Source of the DNA: Onchocerca volvulus
Taxonomy: Eukaryota > Nematoda > Chromadorea > Rhabditida > Onchocercidae
DNA length: 64,000 nt
Assembly: GCA_000499405.2 (NCBI GenBank)
Contig: HG738138.1
Location: forward strand, 4,452,368-4,516,367
Direction: 5' to 3'
In this document: positions 13,601 through 26,400 of the stretch, piece by piece
Position numbering within the stretch: position 1 is the first letter of the stretch
Layout: each line of letters opens with the position of its first letter
Notes under the pieces: generated by a model
Told to the model about the DNA's origin: nothing
Databases searched by the model: none
Seen by the model: the letters and a program-made list of their open reading frames with translations, nothing else
Translations under genes and position numbers: made by a program

Positions 13601-14100
13601 TAAATAATATGGCCAGATGGCATCTTAAGCTGTCATCTTCTCCTTTTAGTCAGGCGCAAATCATATCGCTTCTTGTAATCTAATGTCTGGTACAGAATTT
13701 GCAAGTTGATATGATTGATTTATATAGGAGAGCAATCTATATGCAGATTATTGTTTGCTGCTATCTCAAATCTCTCCATACGACACGTCAGCTACAGCTG
13801 GAAATCATGACTATAGCAGTTGAAGGCAGTTTAGCATTACTTTTAGCAGAATTCTTTGCTTTTCTTTTGCAGTGTTGGCTTTCTCGTTTGCAACCGTTGT
13901 TCCTTACGTATTACATTAGCATTTTCAAATGTTTCTTGACCTGGTGGTTTGTTTATCTCCTATTACTGCTACTTCGATCGCTTATCAAACCTTCAGTAGA
14001 TGTGATACTTTTTCATTGTCAATTGTTGTATATTATGTTTGTCGAAATGTTTTGCTTAACGTATTGTAGAGAATGTGGCTGCCGCGACTGATGCGTGCAG
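10700..14100. other. Gene-poor AT-rich interval
   Basis: No gene is supportable here. It includes poly-T runs near 12180-12210 and 12730, and a perfect 14-bp-arm palindrome at 12988-13016. A hydrophobic frame at 13699-14091 lacks an ATG at its start, a homologue I can name, and matching splice sites. Confidence 0.5.
12988..13016. repeat. Perfect hairpin, 14-bp arms, 1-base loop
   Basis: attcgtaagatttt is followed after one base by its exact reverse complement. It lies in noncoding sequence with no T-run placement suggesting a terminator role in a eukaryote. Confidence 0.85.
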
Positions 14101-14103
14101 CAA

Positions 14104-15470
14104 ATGAAGAGCAAGAACATCGTGTTGCTGTTGGGTGTAAGTTCATATTTATCGCTATAATGTATTCGTTTCTGCTTTCTCTACACATTTGTTTTCAAAT
14201 AGACTGTGTATAAGTTTATTTACAAATTTTTTTTTTCTTAAATATGGAGAAAAACTGCCCATCACCTCACCAGAATGTATATGCTGGATCGACATCTTTT
14301 TAATTTACTGCATCCCAATCAATTCTACTTGAGCAGATTATGTTGCATCATTTCAGTATCAAGTCATGCTGCACAAAATTTCTTCGGAACATTGGTGACT
14401 TGTGACTGTGGGCATCTAGCATCATGTAGACGAACAGCGCCATTGGTTTGTTCTCGAAATGATACTCAAGCATTAAAACATCGGTTCACTTTTGTTAAAT
14501 GGTGTTGTGTCGCATTTCTTCTACTCATCTTTACCCTCATCGGTATTATACAGTTTTATATATTCACATATAGTAGGACTTCTTTTAGTAATAATTTATT
14601 CTCACTAAATTAATAGGTAGCGGCCTGGAAAAATTCTGCTGTTTGTATCTCATAGTTATTGTAAAAAAACGATGGGTTGATTCAGTTGAATCACTCAAGA
14701 GCAAAATAATTTAATATAATTCCCAGTAGTCTCCATAAAAAAATTTCTTAATGGTTTTACCAATCTCCTCCTCAACAGGGTGCAAGTCAATAAAATTTTG
14801 CATTTGTTTTCGAATAATGCTGTTAGAAAGTGAAATAAATCATATTGTTAGATAAACTTTATTCATGACATCTGCAAATATACTTTCGAACACATTCTGT
14901 AGAACTCAGAAAAAAAAAGTCATTTTAACTAGAGTTTACTGAATAAGGAACATAGTGATCATTTGCTTCGGATTTTATAACAATTGCAGCTTTCTCCGGG
15001 TTGTTGACTTCGACAGCTACCGAACTGACATCTAGCAGCTCATACCTCTTCCTGACAATCATTATTACCAGTTTACTGTTGTTTGGTGGTTTGTGTTGTC
15101 TGCGTGCGCGTACAATCTGCAGGCATCGTGATGTTCGCCATGGTTCGTTACATTGTCGTCGTGGCCATTATCAGTCACATTCCCTCCGACTTCCTGTTTC
15201 GCTTTTTACACATAATGCTTATTCACAGTCACACATTCATTCTTCTCCAAACTCCTTTCGTTTCTCCGAATCACCCTTGTGAGTTAGTGTTGAATTTCTG
15301 TAAATTACTTTTTTGAAAGTTGCTTTATCCGTAATCGGTTCGAAAAGTTTTGGTACATGTTGATGCTTCAAACTAGATGATTATAAGAAGCAAAATACTT
15401 ATGTCAGAAATACTCGCAGCCAAATATAGTAACTGTTTAAATAAAAGACATGTTCAAAGATTGATAAGGC

Positions 15471-15517
<47 letters not shown>

Positions 15518-15902
15518 CATATTTCTACTTTTGCGAAAATCACTTCAGATTTTCAGCTCTAATGCTTTTTTGGAATCGTGTACGGCTTCATTGCCAACGT
15601 ATAACGAAGCAATTAAAGAACCTGTGTTTGCACCACCAGCTTATTCAGCAATCATTACGCATTCTTCAACAACACCTGTTAATTCACTGAATGAGACTAG
15701 TACTCATATTTCGAGCTCGTCAGATGGAAACGAAGGAATGGGGGAAAGCACCGGTAGCAATAGCAACAGTTTCAAACAAGAATTGTTGGGACAGTCACAG
15801 CCACATGTTGTTGAAACAATTACTTCTGTGGAAGTTCATCATACGAATGAAACGGAGAATGAGGTTGTACAGAATAGAGAAGATAAATCTTCTGATGAAT
15901 AG
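14104..15902 (+). CDS. Membrane protein with cytoplasmic LPTY/PPAY WW-ligand motifs
   Basis: Four phase-consistent exons (14104-14134, 14357-14542, 14990-15278, 15557-15902) predict 283 residues. The short signal-like start is MKSKNIVLLL. A Cys-containing segment follows (TCDCGHLASC, then C and a CC pair), then hydrophobic stretches WCCVAFLLLIFTLI and YLFLTIIITSLLLFGGL. The tail is basic at first, then Ser/Thr-rich, with LPTYNEA and PPAYSA followed by an acidic end. The layout (Cys-rich ectodomain, helix, PY motifs) recalls WBP1/VOPP1/Shisa-like adaptors that bind NEDD4-type WW domains; this is inference from layout, not recognised orthology. The first two exons are less certain: donor GTGTAA is weak and the first hydrophobic stretch may be intronic. 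The last two are firm. AATAAA lies at 16159-16164. Confidence 0.62.
15474..15516. repeat. (TA)n microsatellite in the last intron of the PY-motif gene
   Basis: An uninterrupted TA run of about 21 units ends about 40 bases before the last acceptor of the plus-strand gene. Length polymorphism would be expected. Confidence 0.95.
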
Positions 15903-16158
15903 TTCCGTGGCATGTTTTCTTTATGTTATTACATACTTCTGAATTATTTGCAGGTGCGTTTCAGATTTGTTTTTCTTTTTGCAAGTTTTTCTTTGTTGTA
16001 GTGCATTAATTGAGCCTCATAGCTATCAAAATCAGATTGTTTATTCATGACTTTTTGATCACGATTTTGTCTTCATTGTATCAGCATAATTGTTAAAAAC
16101 ATTCTTACCTTTCCAGGACATTTGTTACGGAATTCGTTGCAGTCATGTTATGAATCTT

Positions 16159-16164
16159 AATAAA
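16159..16164 (+). promoter_or_regulatory. Candidate poly(A) signal AATAAA for the PY-motif gene
   Basis: This is a canonical AATAAA 257 bases past the stop codon at 15902, in the correct strand. Confidence 0.5.
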
Positions 16165-16737
16165 CGAGACTGTGAAACGGATTCAAAAATTAAAGAAAGT
16201 AATGTTTTCGGTGCTATCCAACTAGTCTAAGAAAATTGCCGACTTATCACTATCATATTTAGGACTATTCATTTGATATGTTCACTTATATTTGTTTCGT
16301 GGTGATTAGTCAGAAATTTGAAAACTTTATGAATTTGCAACTTCTTCGAAGAACCATGTAATTTCAGTAGTGTAATTCAGTGAAATTTACTTATTCGTCT
16401 TGTTTCGTTTTTGCTAACTTGCGTCAGGTCCTATTCAGTTCCTAGGCATTTATGAATTTCGTCAGTCATTTTTTTTGTGTTTTGTATTCGATATTTGTGG
16501 ACATTTCGCTTTACATTTTTGTTATTTTTGGTTTGTCGTCCTTCCGTTAATTTCATTTATTTCATCGCATTTTGTTTCCAGTAAAAATTTCTGGTAGATT
16601 GCAATGTTTCTTGGAGCGGAATTTAGAAATCGATATGATTGTGTTAAGTTTGCTAATCATTTAATTCCATGCAAGTAAGAGAAATCGAGTTTGTAGTATT
16701 GGGATAAAATGTTACATTTTATCTACGGCTAAGAGAG

Positions 16738-16764
16738 TTTGAAAAACGACCATCGTTTTTCAAA
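16738..16764. repeat. Perfect 12-bp hairpin
   Basis: Arms 16738-16749 and 16753-16764 pair exactly around a 3-base loop. A second perfect 10-bp hairpin (16703-16712 with 16714-16723) sits just upstream. Confidence 0.85.
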
Positions 16765-18118
16765 TAATAACAAACATGTTGATAATGCTTTGCGTTAAAT
16801 TTTTCATGAATAAGACTTGATTCTTGAGTTTTCTGTTAGGTAACAGCTCGAGGAAATTTCTTTTTAGAGTTTCATCGTTTATCGTGGTATCCTTTCTGCG
16901 CTGCATTTTCGTACTGACCATTCTTATATTCTGAAGAGAGCTTTTTATCAGTGTTGGATTTTTTACATTGATTCAGACTTTTAAAGTCTGTTTTTCGTTG
17001 GATTATTTATTACTGTTCTATGTATTTTGAATGTATTATATCCTTGACCTAAGACTGTCCAATGTAATTACATATGAACTGTATGTTTCTAATGCTTAAT
17101 TGATGTCTCATATTATAATGCGAGTGATTCTGAGAGAAAAAGGGACTGTTTTAAATTCATTGATGTGTATAGTTAGCTCCATAATTTTTATTCTTCTAAT
17201 TTATGTTTTAAGTGAGTAATGCAAAATTTTTACATTCGTAAACTGATTTGATAGACGGAGATGGTATTTGTGTCAAAATGATCAAATATGGTTTATTTGT
17301 TTCAATTTCAAAAACTGACTTACTGTTTTGATGCAGAAAAAATTCCCAGTAGCAGTTCCTTTTTGGAAAATTTTCGCTTTCAAATCAGAATCGAATTAAC
17401 TTTTATGTCTTTACTTTGTCTACTGTGTTCAAACAAACGAAAGGGATGACTGAAGTGGTAACTTATGTTCTCTATCGGTTTCATGAAATGATTTAACAAA
17501 GACAAAATTAGTTGCGAATTTTTCATTATCTTGTCGTTTCAGTGAATTATGACTGGATTTGCAACTTCCAGCTCTTGATAATTCGTAATCTTCATCAAAT
17601 ACTATCTTCGACATCACAACTTTTCCTACGATAGCTGCTGCTGTTCTGCGTTTATATATATATGTACCTTATACTCGTGTTTTTTTTCATCCAAAAAGTC
17701 TATAAAACTTTTTCAGCTGATTGAAGCTCACAGTCACTCGTTTAATTCCCATTTTCTTATCAGTAAACGTCATATCTCCTTTCACTATTACCTAGTTTTG
17801 CAGAATATTTGTCATTTATTGATTTTGCTATAATTCAGTAAACGAGAATATATGGTTCACTCATTCCTGCAATTAAATCTCGAGTTCTGGCTCTTTGTTT
17901 TCGGGATAAAGGTTGTTTCACCGGTTAATCCATGCTGTGCTTTTTATTTTTTTGTTTGATATTTAAATCATGTATTTTTAAGTTGATCTAATATTTGCGA
18001 GCGAAAGGAACACTTTAAAATGGAGTCTGTACAAGGCATTTAAATTAAGTAAGGATAATTATGTAGAGAAGTTTGAGACATATTTGTTCTATGTTTTTTC
18101 TAGGAAATTTATGGAAGC

Positions 18119-18174
18119 TTTATTACTTGCATAATTCCCTCTTTATGGGAAGAGGGAATTATGCAAGTAATAAA
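18119..18174. repeat. Perfect 25-bp hairpin
   Basis: Arms 18119-18143 and 18150-18174 are exact reverse complements with a 6-base loop (tatggg), in noncoding DNA. Confidence 0.9.
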
Positions 18175-21100
18175 CCTTGCTTAGCTGTTATCTCGTTCTG
18201 CTCGATAAGACAGTGTTAAAATAAGTTGTAAATTTCCAGGAATTTCACTAGTTTTTACTTTATGTTAAATTCTCTTCTGTAAATTCACTCTAAATTCGTT
18301 TCGAAGTGAGGATTTGTTGTGATACTGTTGTCCATTTTAAATATTTTGTTCAGTTTGGATGAAATTTTGCGTATTTATCCTTTCCAACGATTTCGCTTGC
18401 ATGCTCTGGCCAATTTTTGTAATTTGCAGATGTAAAAGTTTAGAAAAAGAAAACTCTACGAAGACAGATATTACTTTTTGTGTTATAAAAAATGCTATTT
18501 TCATTTCTTTAATTTGTCCATCTCTGTAGTGGATAAATTGATAATGTTGGTGTGACATACTGCTGAAGGATATTCGCGATCACGGAGTAGTACTTCCATT
18601 TTTGCAGTATCGTCACTTATCTGACTGATTTTGTTGATAATTTCGTTTCGAAAAAAGAAAAAAGAAATGAGACGAGAAGTGATTTGATAAAATACAACTG
18701 AGATTTATTGTGCTTTTTTCTCCTCTCGAGTTTCTTCTCGTTTTTTTATTGATGCTTCTTCTGTCTAAATATTTCGTAAAAACGGACCTAAAGTCGAAGA
18801 TTACAAATGAAAATAAAGATATAAAAAATTAGTTTGAATAGCGGAACTCATTTTCATGAAAATGACCTGGTGCCATTTTCAAATATTTTTGTTCTAGATA
18901 ATAAATTGGGATGATTTTAAAAGTTTTGATAAATTTTTGATGTCTGTTTTAGAGGTCATACATATTAGTGTTTTCATGGTATGATAGGTTTTTATAAAAT
19001 TTTTCAATGTAGCCTCTTTTCATGTTGAATAACATTTGCAGTTCCCATAAAATAACAAAGTAATTCACTAGGAATAACTGAACACATGATTCGCATTCGA
19101 AATAGATGCTATGTAATAGCAGTACGATGTTTTCACTATTAACAAGATATTAATAAATGATGTGTTCTGCTCTTAGTTAGTGCTATTGTTCATCAGCAGA
19201 CAATATTGACAATCAGCAAACTGAACTAAGATTTTCGATTATTAAAAAAAAAATCATTGAAAAAAAGTCATGATTTCAATGATTCTGATTGTTGCATTCA
19301 GATAGTCGACCTGAATGTGCATTTCATAGGATATACTATTATAGATTTCAAATATTTCGGAAAAGAAAAGTCGTATCTCCTTTCTGACAAGACTTGCGGC
19401 TTAAGTTGAGAATATTGCGTATTTTATGCTGTGAAGATCTGATGAAGGTATAAAAAAAAGATTGAACACATGTATAATTGAACTGCATTAAACTCACTGT
19501 TAGGTACGGATACCAATGAACTGCACTCAATTCAGTTATGATTTTCCTGATAATCGAAAATCTTGGCTCAATTTGCTGGTCATCAATATTGTCTGCTAAA
19601 GCAACAATAGCAAAGAACAAAAATACACATCAGGAATTATGCCTCATTAATATCCTGATATTATTTGTCAGCATCTATTTTGAATATAAATTATGTAGTG
19701 AATTATTCTTTTGTAGCTGTTTTGTAGGAATTGCAAATGCTATTCAGCTTATGCAAATAGGATGGTGAAAAGGTTACATTTGCAAACTATCTAACAGCTA
19801 AATTAATCGATATTTATTTCTGAGAGATTGTTTTCATGATAAGAGCTGAAGTATCCGCATGATAAAACTTTTTTTTAGAATTGATTATTGCGACACAAAA
19901 CTTTCCAATCTTATTATGAATAATGCATAGTTTGACTTCATGATCGAAATTGATACCATCATCTATCATCCGTGATTCGATATATGTACCTTGTTATAAC
20001 TTTCTTTTATGTGATTGCAACATCAGAATACAAGTAGGTGGAAACTGAAAACTTTTGGGTAGATTAGATCAATGGTCATGCTCATAAAATTTGAGGTTGC
20101 ACTGTTTTCTGATATGGATTCGGAATAAGAGCTCATTATATAGTGAAAATAGCAAATGAATATGTATGAAGCTGTAATAATAAAGATTCACATTTTTTTG
20201 CTTTCATCATTAAGGTACGTACTACCGTCACAAATATTATCATGAGTGCTAATATCATTTCAACCAATTTTTTGCGATTTGGACAAATATGGAGATTTTC
20301 AAGATCTTTTTCAAAATTTAAATGAAAACACTGCACGTTTTCTTAATTCACAATAGCAAAATCGCAAAACGGAGATTCATTCCATTTTTCGCTCTTATTC
20401 TGCCAATTCTGATACTTCCAAAGAGTGGGAAGCCGTCTTTTATAATGTTTTCTGAGTTGTGCTTGCACGAATGCCAAGCAATATTTTTCATTTGCCATCT
20501 CGTGAATGATTATTAATCTTGTTGGCAGTTTTATTTTGGACATGATTTTAAAATAGGCACTTAAAACGAAGTTGGCATTTTTTGTTTTATAAAATCTTTT
20601 AGGATGCAAATATTGTAGAGAAATGCTACCATTTTTTTATAAGTCAGGTCTTTCAAATATAAATTCTCGAATATGGTAACAGAAAAATGATTCGGATGAG
20701 GTATCATATGAAAATTCTACCTAGGGATTGTGAAAGAAAGCAATAAGTTGCTTCTGCAGGATTCCAAAAACTTTTGTTTCTTTTGAATTCACTTTGTATG
20801 AATGGAAATTAAATATATTCGAGATCCGCTTAATAACGAGTAGATGACCGAAATAATAATATGCAGATATATCATTTCTGGAGTATTCACTATTATTGAT
20901 ACATGTTTTGGAAACATAATTGATGGCAGTGAATAACAAAACCGCTTGATTTGGCAATCAGTTTTCAGATGATGCATTAATGCTGGAAAATTTCTATCGT
21001 TTTGATTTTAATCTGGCTTCGATACAATATCATGGAAAGACAAATGTCAGTGGCTGAGCAATAATCAAATAAGTGACACACATTTCTCAATTTTTTTTTT

Positions 21101-22206
21101 TTGATGAAGTCACTTTTCCCCGTACTTTTCTCTCTAATCGTGATTGCTTTTCGCTCGTAACTTAATCAGGTGTAACTTTTGGCTTAATTTTTATATCTTT
21201 ACTGTATATATGAACTTTCTATTATCATAGAACTTCAAGCAAGAAGAAAATATGCGGTATTATGCACCCAATACAAATAAGAAAATTGTCAAGTTTTCAG
21301 CCTGCCTGATACATGACCCAATTATCACGAATCGAATATCTTTTTAACTAATTCAAAATTTCCTGTTCTGAAATGACATTTATCAATAACACCGATACTC
21401 TTTTGGTGGCTGTCATCAATATAAGTGCAAACGTCAAAAATTATACATCACTTTTATTTTATCATTTCCTATTCAGAAGACTATCCTAAATACTGGACAG
21501 AAGAAAGTATTGATGATTGCAGTTCAAGTCATTAATGTCGTCCTGTTATTGCATTGTTGTTCTACTGTGTGTAAGAAGCGATTGCTTGAATCTCAGATAA
21601 TGATAAAGCATCAAACTAGTGAAGAGTCAAAAATCTCTCTTTACCAAATTCAAGAAACTCATAAAGCTGAGATATTCATTTGAGATTCGGATTCCTAAAA
21701 AAATCACATAGCATCAAGCGTAGGTGAATTCTCTCCAGCCTTCATTCTGATCGATCGCACATAATATTGAAATACAGTAAAAATGAGTCGTTGATAAACA
21801 CATTTTAGTCTCGCTTGATAAGGGACGATAAATATAAGTGTAAAAATTTGATCTGTGCCTGATGTTGTGTCTTCCGCGGAAATTTCAGATTTGAGATTCT
21901 TACAGATCTGAAATCTTCGAAGTGTCTTTTTTATAACTTTTCCGCAGACTCTTCATTTTATATTTATTTTATTTGAAGAAGAATTAATTCAGAATTAACG
22001 AATTGTTCGTTCTCACCTCCTACTGCAACGCTGACTGTAATCACTAGTAGCTGAATCCTTCTTTACAAATTCACGAAGTCTAAACAGTGTTGACAATTGA
22101 TAATTAATGTGTCATATTTGTCGGAAAAATCTAGAAAATGTAATTAGATGCACAAAGAACGATCTAAAGTCAAATAGCGGAAAGATGTTGACCATAACAA
22201 GAAATG

Positions 22207-22620
22207 TTAAAGGCCAAATAGCATCATTGTAAACAAATTGTAAACATTATTGTGGCACGTACAGGGACCAATAAGCCGATAAACATATTTACCAAAACGC
22301 TCCGATTTACTGATGAACAAAGAACGACAATCATGAGGCGACACGTTCGAGATCAGGTAAGAAGAAGGATCCCCGAAAGGATTTAAAAGGTTAAGATTTT
22401 GGGGCTGAAAGCAGTTCCAGGTCAAGATCGAGTCAGTTCTTACAACAACACAGCAATAGCAACAGTTCGACGCAGATCGACGAAGAATGAAAACTGTTCG
22501 GAGTTCGAAGCGACGCAGCAGTAGCAATAATCCGACAATTCAGTTGAGCAACATTCTTCTCTACGAGCGACAAAAGATCGATTTACTTAGATATCCTTTA
22601 ATACTTGTAACATAAACGAA
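22207..22620 (-). repeat. Copy 1 of a dispersed LTR-like repeat family
   Basis: Read on the minus strand, this stretch matches 53130-53290 read on the plus strand. The shared core runs from aaccttttaaatcctttcgg through a cgcctcatgattg block to a cggagc(a/g)ttttgg block. The same core appears reversed at 63730-63800. Conserved frames across copies reflect shared DNA rather than a proven protein. Confidence 0.75.
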
Positions 22621-23450
22621 AAATTACTGTTTCGTCAACCATTAAAACTTTCGTCAAATAGGATTCGTCTCTTTCACAACATGAACAAAAAATTTTCCCG
22701 ACAATATCCCAGAAAAATATGCGCGGACAAGCAGACTAAACAATATTGCTGAGTAGATTACCTGTTCCATTTGCTAATTCTAGTTATATTTAATAGTATA
22801 GTTCCTTTTCATATGAAAAATATATTTTTTTTCCATAATGAATCTGTTTTGGACTATATCGGTGTAAAATTGATAACAGCCAGCATATGAAGTGGCGAAA
22901 AACCAATGAGCACTATTTCTGCTTCAATTTGTATGTGAATGGTATTCGCTGTGCTCTTCGATTGATTCAAATCTTTGTTTTTGATTATCTTTTCGAGCCT
23001 GAAATTGTTTACTACAACAATTCAGACGCAGAAATCCATCATTTTGTTTCGAATATGAAAAAATCGGGAAACAAAGTCTGTTAAGCCTTTTTGTTATTAC
23101 TCTTCCAATAAACAAGACGATGTAAAATGGTACCAACTGATACATGTCTGGAACTTTATCCACTGTGAAATAACGCTTTGTACAACTATATCAGTACATC
23201 GAAATCAATACTAAATAATACTAGAGAATAAGATGTACAGAACGACTTCATTCATGACATTTTTCCGATGTCTGGTCTAATATTCGAAAATAATTCTTTT
23301 TAATTCCACTTATGACTGATTAGGCAGTATGCTATTTTTGAAAAAAAATAAGAAAGGAAAATTAATGGTAGTTTTTCAAATTTGTCGAAACATATCTATG
23401 ACATTCTAACTAGATTAGGAAAAAATTCTAAACTAATTCGGATAGCTATG

Positions 23451-26400
23451 TCAGTGTGAAGAATCACTAGTGGTAAAAATAACCTTTGGCTTGAGGGGGA
23501 ATATTTTTCTCGGATTTTCAGCACTGAGCGTGGATGCTTTCTGGATATTCTCTTTCTTCAGTGCTGTTGGTCCAAAGGTGTGGAAGATTAACTGACCTGC
23601 AAGAAATCTTTTTTTCAATCTTCTCATTGATAGAAAAGTTTAAATATATTACTTGCTATATTAACTATCTATAAGAGTAGAATCTTTCTCTAACAATAGA
23701 TTTATGGCGCAGGATCCAAATCGTTATAAATTCAGTGCGCAGAATGATTTCATTCATAACAATTCTCCGATGTCTAGCTCCAATATTCGAAAATAATTCT
23801 ATTTTATTTTTTTATATAAATCATTTTCCGGAATTTTCGTAATCTATAGTCAATATTTTTGAATGCTGAACAGAAAAAAAAAACGCTAACATCCTAAAAG
23901 AGATAATGAGAGATAATTTCATTAGCTAATAGAACATCGTCGTGTTCGATGTTTTTCAAACTAACAAGAAATGCATATTCACTGACGTTAATTTTTATTC
24001 GAGTAAAGCGTATGGACTCTTAAAATAACAACATTGAAAATTTTTGATCATTTAGAACCTGTGGGAGCTAGAAAAAATATAGCAAGTACACAAGCAATCC
24101 TGAGTAAAATGGCATCATGAGACATTGCTGAATCTCTAGATTTGTCTGCTACCTGTGGTGCGAGTGCTGCCTGCAATAGATTTTAATATGTTTCCATATT
24201 TGACCAATAAAAATCATAAATTAACTACGACAATAAACTTTGCTGATTTGTTTCAAACCTTCCAGAAATAGATTTCAGTTTTTTTTCTTTTTTTTTTTAA
24301 GGTTCTTTCTAGATGCTTGAAATAATAAACTAACTTGCAAAGTAGCTTTTGACACAAAAGAAAATGTGATGAAGAAATGCTCTTCAGTTTGCCAATCACA
24401 TCCAAATGATAAAAGAAAACTGCACAGTATTCTAGCAATTTGGCCTATCATGACTATGCTTACGGCTTTCAGGACTAACTGAAGTTTCATCTGTAAAGAA
24501 ATTTATAAATAAGATATTGACTGAGGAAATTGTCTATACGAAAAAAAGAGTCTTGAGACTTGCGTCACTTTGGAAATTGAATGATTGTAATAAATTAATT
24601 CATCAAGATTTTTCAAGAGACTTTGATAATTTAATTCTTCAAGATTCGGTGTACGGAAGCTATTATTATCCAGACTGCCAACACTTTGTAATGTCGCTTG
24701 CAATATACCTAAATGATCTTTATTATATTAAGTATTAAACTGTGCTGCCCTATAGAAATAGTATTGGTATGTCATGCGAGAAAGTATACAGAACTGTTGG
24801 AATATTGATCTTACTTTACTCTTCCTATCATATTCAGCTAAATTTCAGTTTGGTATTAATTATTAAGCTAAAGTTTGGTGTATTAATTAACGGAAAGAAA
24901 AGAGAACGCGGATGATATCTTGAGCTTTCTGCATTAGGTCAAGGCGTAGCCATATCACTTCCCTATGTCACACTGAATGATCTAACTTGGATGATCATGG
25001 CGAATACTAGAAATTAGTGATTGATCGCACTTACGTTCTTGATATCAAATTCAAAACCAATCAAGCCGAACATAATTTGCATGGCAAAAAAATTCCACAT
25101 CAATGCCAGTGCATCAGCTTCTTTGAACTGCAAACATTAAAAAAAAAAAGAAAGAAACATTGATTGATTATAATAGGCTATCTGTTAACGCTTACATGCA
25201 CAAGCATAAAGGAAAAGTTTAAGGATCGTTGGTACAAAAAAAAACGATGAAAATAATCACTTTTACATTAGCCTCCTTCCATTTGATGGTCACGACCATA
25301 TTCAATAAAACGGTTGATATTACTCCACAACTCGGTTTGCCAATCGCTAATGTTCCGAAGTTGAGAGCAAGACATATACTGAGTAGTAGCACACCACGAA
25401 TGAAATGTCGATGATGTGAGCCTTCGTGAGGAAACACCCATAATATGCGACCTATAATAGCAACTATTTATTTCATCTTCATTTCCGATTTCTTAGGATA
25501 TAAGTCTTTTTTCGTAATCACTTGCTTATATCAATAAAAATGACAAACCTCCAAGGACGCCAACGACCACACTAATTGCAATTGTAGTAAAGGTCATTGC
25601 GATCTCGTATGTTAACTTCACTGAAAACAGTATAAGCTGCATATGTATATTTGGCATAAACTTTTTAAATGTTTTATTTCATCCGATTTATCCGCTTTTA
25701 TTATTCTCCCGTTAAAACAATCGTCCAAAGATGGTGATTTTACATCTGTTGAGGTGAACTTGGAATTTTCGGATTGACCGCCTTTTCTGTCATTTTCATA
25801 CCCGTTGTAAAAATAAGTGATGCAGCAACTGTGTATGCGGCGATGCATGTCATGTTATCAATAGTACAAGATGCGAGTATAGCTGTAGGTAGACCGGATC
25901 CTTGACCATATCCTTTCTTTAATAGATCCAATATTGCAGGAATAGTTACCGCTGGACCAGTTGCCGAGAGTATTGTTCTGCAACTGTTTTATTTTTAATA
26001 CTTGAATGATTCTTAAAGTAGTAACGATGCCCTTTTATTTTAATTTACGGTTAATGCTGGAATTCGAAAAAGAAATGAAAATGCACCCAAAAAGTATAGA
26101 CATCTCGATATTAACTCCAAATATGAAATATGCCGCAAGTACAATGGCGCCACCTTCACAAAGAGTTGATATTACGCCTAGTCGAAATACTGTTACCTGA
26201 AATGTGCCGGGGATTGTTTCAATTTAGCCTTCGATAGAAAAGTATTCCAAAACTATTTTCAAGAAAGCTTAAGCAACGAAAACATCGAAACTTGAACAAA
26301 AGTCTATTTTCAAATTCTTAATCATTAATTATCGTTATCTCAAATACCATTTCCAATTATTTTTCTTAAGTCTAGCTTACGAGAAATATTGACCATGTTT

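Larger units (their letters stand above)
16200..22200. other. Gene-poor AT-rich interval
   Basis: No supportable gene was found on either strand. Several perfect hairpins lie here (16703-16723, 16738-16764, 18119-18174). A 62-residue frame at 17617-17429 (minus, MMSKIVFDEDYELS...) has a non-trivial composition but no splice context or recognised family. Confidence 0.45.

Noticed and set aside
13699..14091. 130-residue hydrophobic frame on the plus strand
   Set aside because: It begins at TTG, has no signal of homology or matching splice phase, and lies in T-rich sequence where hydrophobic frames arise by chance.
15477..15516. TATA-box promoter
   Set aside because: It is a long TA microsatellite inside an intron, directly before an acceptor.
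17429..17617. 62-residue minus-strand frame with mixed composition
   Set aside because: A single isolated frame without acceptor, poly(A) signal or known family; not enough to call a gene.
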